DNA of 64,000 bases from an uncultured Thiotrichaceae bacterium (GTDB taxonomy: Bacteria; Pseudomonadota; Gammaproteobacteria; Thiotrichales; Thiotrichaceae): positions 1 to 64,000 of the forward strand of contig CALAMO010000030.1 of assembly GCA_937925855.1 (NCBI GenBank), read 5' to 3'. Of the stretch, positions 63,025 to 64,000 are shown in pieces. A program made the translations under genes and the position numbers. The notes under the pieces are model-generated. The model was not told the origin of the DNA. It saw only the letters and a program-made list of their open reading frames with translations, and made no database searches. Position 1 is the first letter of the stretch; each line of letters opens with the position of its first letter.

Positions 63025-63255
63025 TTACGCTGCGTTGATAGCTGCTTTTTTAATGGCCTTCGTGAGCTTTTCACCTTCTACCCAATCAGTATAAGCGTCC
63101 ATGTCCATCTGTATCCGGTTATCAGGTGCATGGCGGTAGTGAATACCTTCAACCCATACCCCACCTTTGATTTTGTTACGAATAGCATCCTCGGTGTATC
63201 CAGTCAGCTCTGAGAATTTCTTAATAGTCACGTACTTTACTTTGATGAATCCCAT
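63025..63255 (-). CDS. excisionase-like winged-helix protein
   Basis: 76 residues from ATG 63255, GGAG 8 bases upstream; ATG 63261 is closer than usual. KVKYVTIKKFSELTGYTEDAIRNKIKGGVWVEGIHY is the MerR-like winged helix of small Xis proteins (TGYTEDAIRNKIKxGxW). It sits upstream of int on the same strand, as excisionases do, and is likely a directionality factor. Assignment by fold and position. Confidence 0.75.
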   Translation of the reverse strand: MGFIKVKYVTIKKFSELTGYTEDAIRNKIKGGVWVEGIHYRHAPDNRIQMDMDAYTDWVEGEKLTKAIKKAAINAA

Positions 63256-63348
63256 TTTCATTACTCCGGGTTTGATTGTGTTTTGTGGTGCCTTTGGTGG
63301 AGCAAGGAAAATGCCCTTGCTCCACCGTTTCAGTTTTACAGCTGGCAG

Positions 63349-64000
63349 TTAAACGAGCTGTGGCTGGTGATTTGTTAAATCGAGTTGGTTTTTCTCAGTA
63401 TCCAGATAAGCATTTTTGCGTTTGGCTTTTAAAATTGATTTTTTGCCTGTCTCGCCTTTAGCGCCTTCTGCCAGAATAAACTCAGGTTTTCTATTGCCCG
63501 GTTTGTACTCTGGATTGGGTTTTAAGAGGCCATCAGCAGCACCCCGCTTTAGCCAAACATTCCAAATCCGCCCGGTTTCGTTGGCGGTCAATGTGTGAGT
63601 GAGTCCGCCTGTATTTTTCCAGATGAATTTTTGTGTGGCTGCTTTGGCATGGCTACATTCGCCAGATTTAACCGACCTATTCCAATCACCATAAAGTGCT
63701 TCTGATACGCCCTGCAACCGTCTGTCCAGCTCACTAGATGGATTGCTGGACTCACTAGGTATACCTAGCTTAATAGCGCTGTCTAGTGGCATGTCCAGTT
63801 GTTCCTCATGGGTGCCTAAACCACGCTGCAAAATACGTTCAATCTGCGCTTGGTCAGCGGCTTGATTGAGCGCAGTATCAGCAGGGGAGTCGATGCCCGA
63901 TTTTGAGAGTTCAGCATTCCACGTGGACAGGTCGCTATCCGGTGCCGGTGTGGGGGAGGGTGCCGATTGCTGGATTGGATCATTTATATTTTGCTTTAAT
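63349..64000 (-). CDS. element gene of unknown function, 5' end beyond the window
   Basis: The ORF track begins at an internal TTG (63831), but the frame stays open to the right edge: reading upstream gives NINDPIQQSAPSPTPAPDSD and STWNAELSKSGIDSPADT. About 217 residues are visible. The N-terminal visible part is a low-complexity Pro/Ser linker; the C-terminal part (TANETGRIWNVWLKRGAADGLLKPNPEYKPGNRKPEFIL) has a helical, wing-like look. I do not recognise the family. Its place next to xis suggests a replication, primase or regulatory protein of the element, but that is context only. Confidence 0.5.
   Translation of the reverse strand, partial: LKQNINDPIQQSAPSPTPAPDSDLSTWNAELSKSGIDSPADTALNQAADQAQIERILQRGLGTHEEQLDMPLDSAIKLGIPSESSNPSSELDRRLQGVSEALYGDWNRSVKSGECSHAKAATQKFIWKNTGGLTHTLTANETGRIWNVWLKRGAADGLLKPNPEYKPGNRKPEFILAEGAKGETGKKSILKAKRKNAYLDTEKNQLDLTNHQPQLV

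Larger units (their letters stand above)
61788..64000. mobile_element. left end of an integrative element at the 3' end of tRNA-Pro
   Basis: The minus-strand integrase faces the tRNA and begins 26 bases past it, followed upstream by an excisionase-like gene and an unknown gene, a typical prophage or genomic-island end. The attL core would be the tRNA 3' half; the attR copy lies beyond the window. The extent and class of the element cannot be seen. Confidence 0.75.

Overview
The window is a contiguous piece of a gammaproteobacterial chromosome, read without gaps apart from one gene cut at each edge. The evidence is the gene content and order: thrS-infC-rpmI-rplT-pheS-pheT-ihfA-merR-tRNA-Pro, dnaG-rpoD-tRNA(CAU), rplM-rpsI, prmB, type II secretion genes with a lipoprotein secretin, an FeSOD, and a thrS leader with an E. 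coli-like anticodon-mimic hairpin. Electron-transfer flavoproteins, an acyl-CoA synthetase and a GMC oxidoreductase point to a heterotroph that can oxidise fatty acids or similar carbon. The genus cannot be named from the sequence alone.

Layout. 1-2.1 kb is accessory: the right end of an IS66-type element has landed in an Rhs-type polymorphic toxin, leaving its C-terminal pre-toxin and toxin tip plus a membrane-anchored candidate immunity gene. Next come a BrnA-like antitoxin with only the tail of its BrnT partner, and tRNA-Ser(GGA). 2.3-7.1 kb carries gspL, gspM, a gspC-like gene and gspD, followed by a lipoprotein and a 499-residue exported protein with its own ribosome site and terminator. 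9.3-19.1 kb is a tightly overlapping surface-polysaccharide operon: Wzm/Wzt exporter, an LpxL-like protein lacking its catalytic acid, a methyltransferase with a coiled-coil tail, three family-2 glycosyltransferases (one with a 13-unit heptad repeat) and a large HAD protein.

19.2-33.3 kb is mostly housekeeping: rplM-rpsI, a porin, sodB, a WYL regulator divergent from a RidA-like gene with a palindromic operator between them, a soxR remnant, a PlsC acyltransferase, a two-domain thioredoxin next to dsbD, a thioesterase, a GMC oxidoreductase, psd and prmB. 33.4-37.7 kb holds etfBA and ETF-ubiquinone oxidoreductase divergent from a TetR regulator, with two matching CATACG-N4-CGTATG palindromes in the shared promoter region. 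37.8-42.4 kb holds an acyl-CoA synthetase and the SAM-cycle genes ahcY and metK, each of the last two preceded by what reads as an S-adenosylhomocysteine riboswitch.

43-61.8 kb carries dnaG-rpoD, a two-component system with an MsrQ-like membrane protein and a Spy/CpxP-like periplasmic protein, glgC, a hydrolase-OsmC fusion, and the thrS-to-merR translation/IHF block, in which infC has no ATG and appears to start at ATC. From the 3' end of tRNA-Pro(GGG) at 61.8 kb to the right edge is the left end of an integrative element: integrase, excisionase-like protein and an unrecognised gene running off the window.

The least ordinary items are the IS66-truncated Rhs toxin with its candidate immunity gene, the SAH riboswitch in front of metK as well as ahcY, the etf/TetR operator pair, the methyltransferase and heptad-repeat coiled coils in the polysaccharide operon, and the two gene remnants (brnT, soxR).
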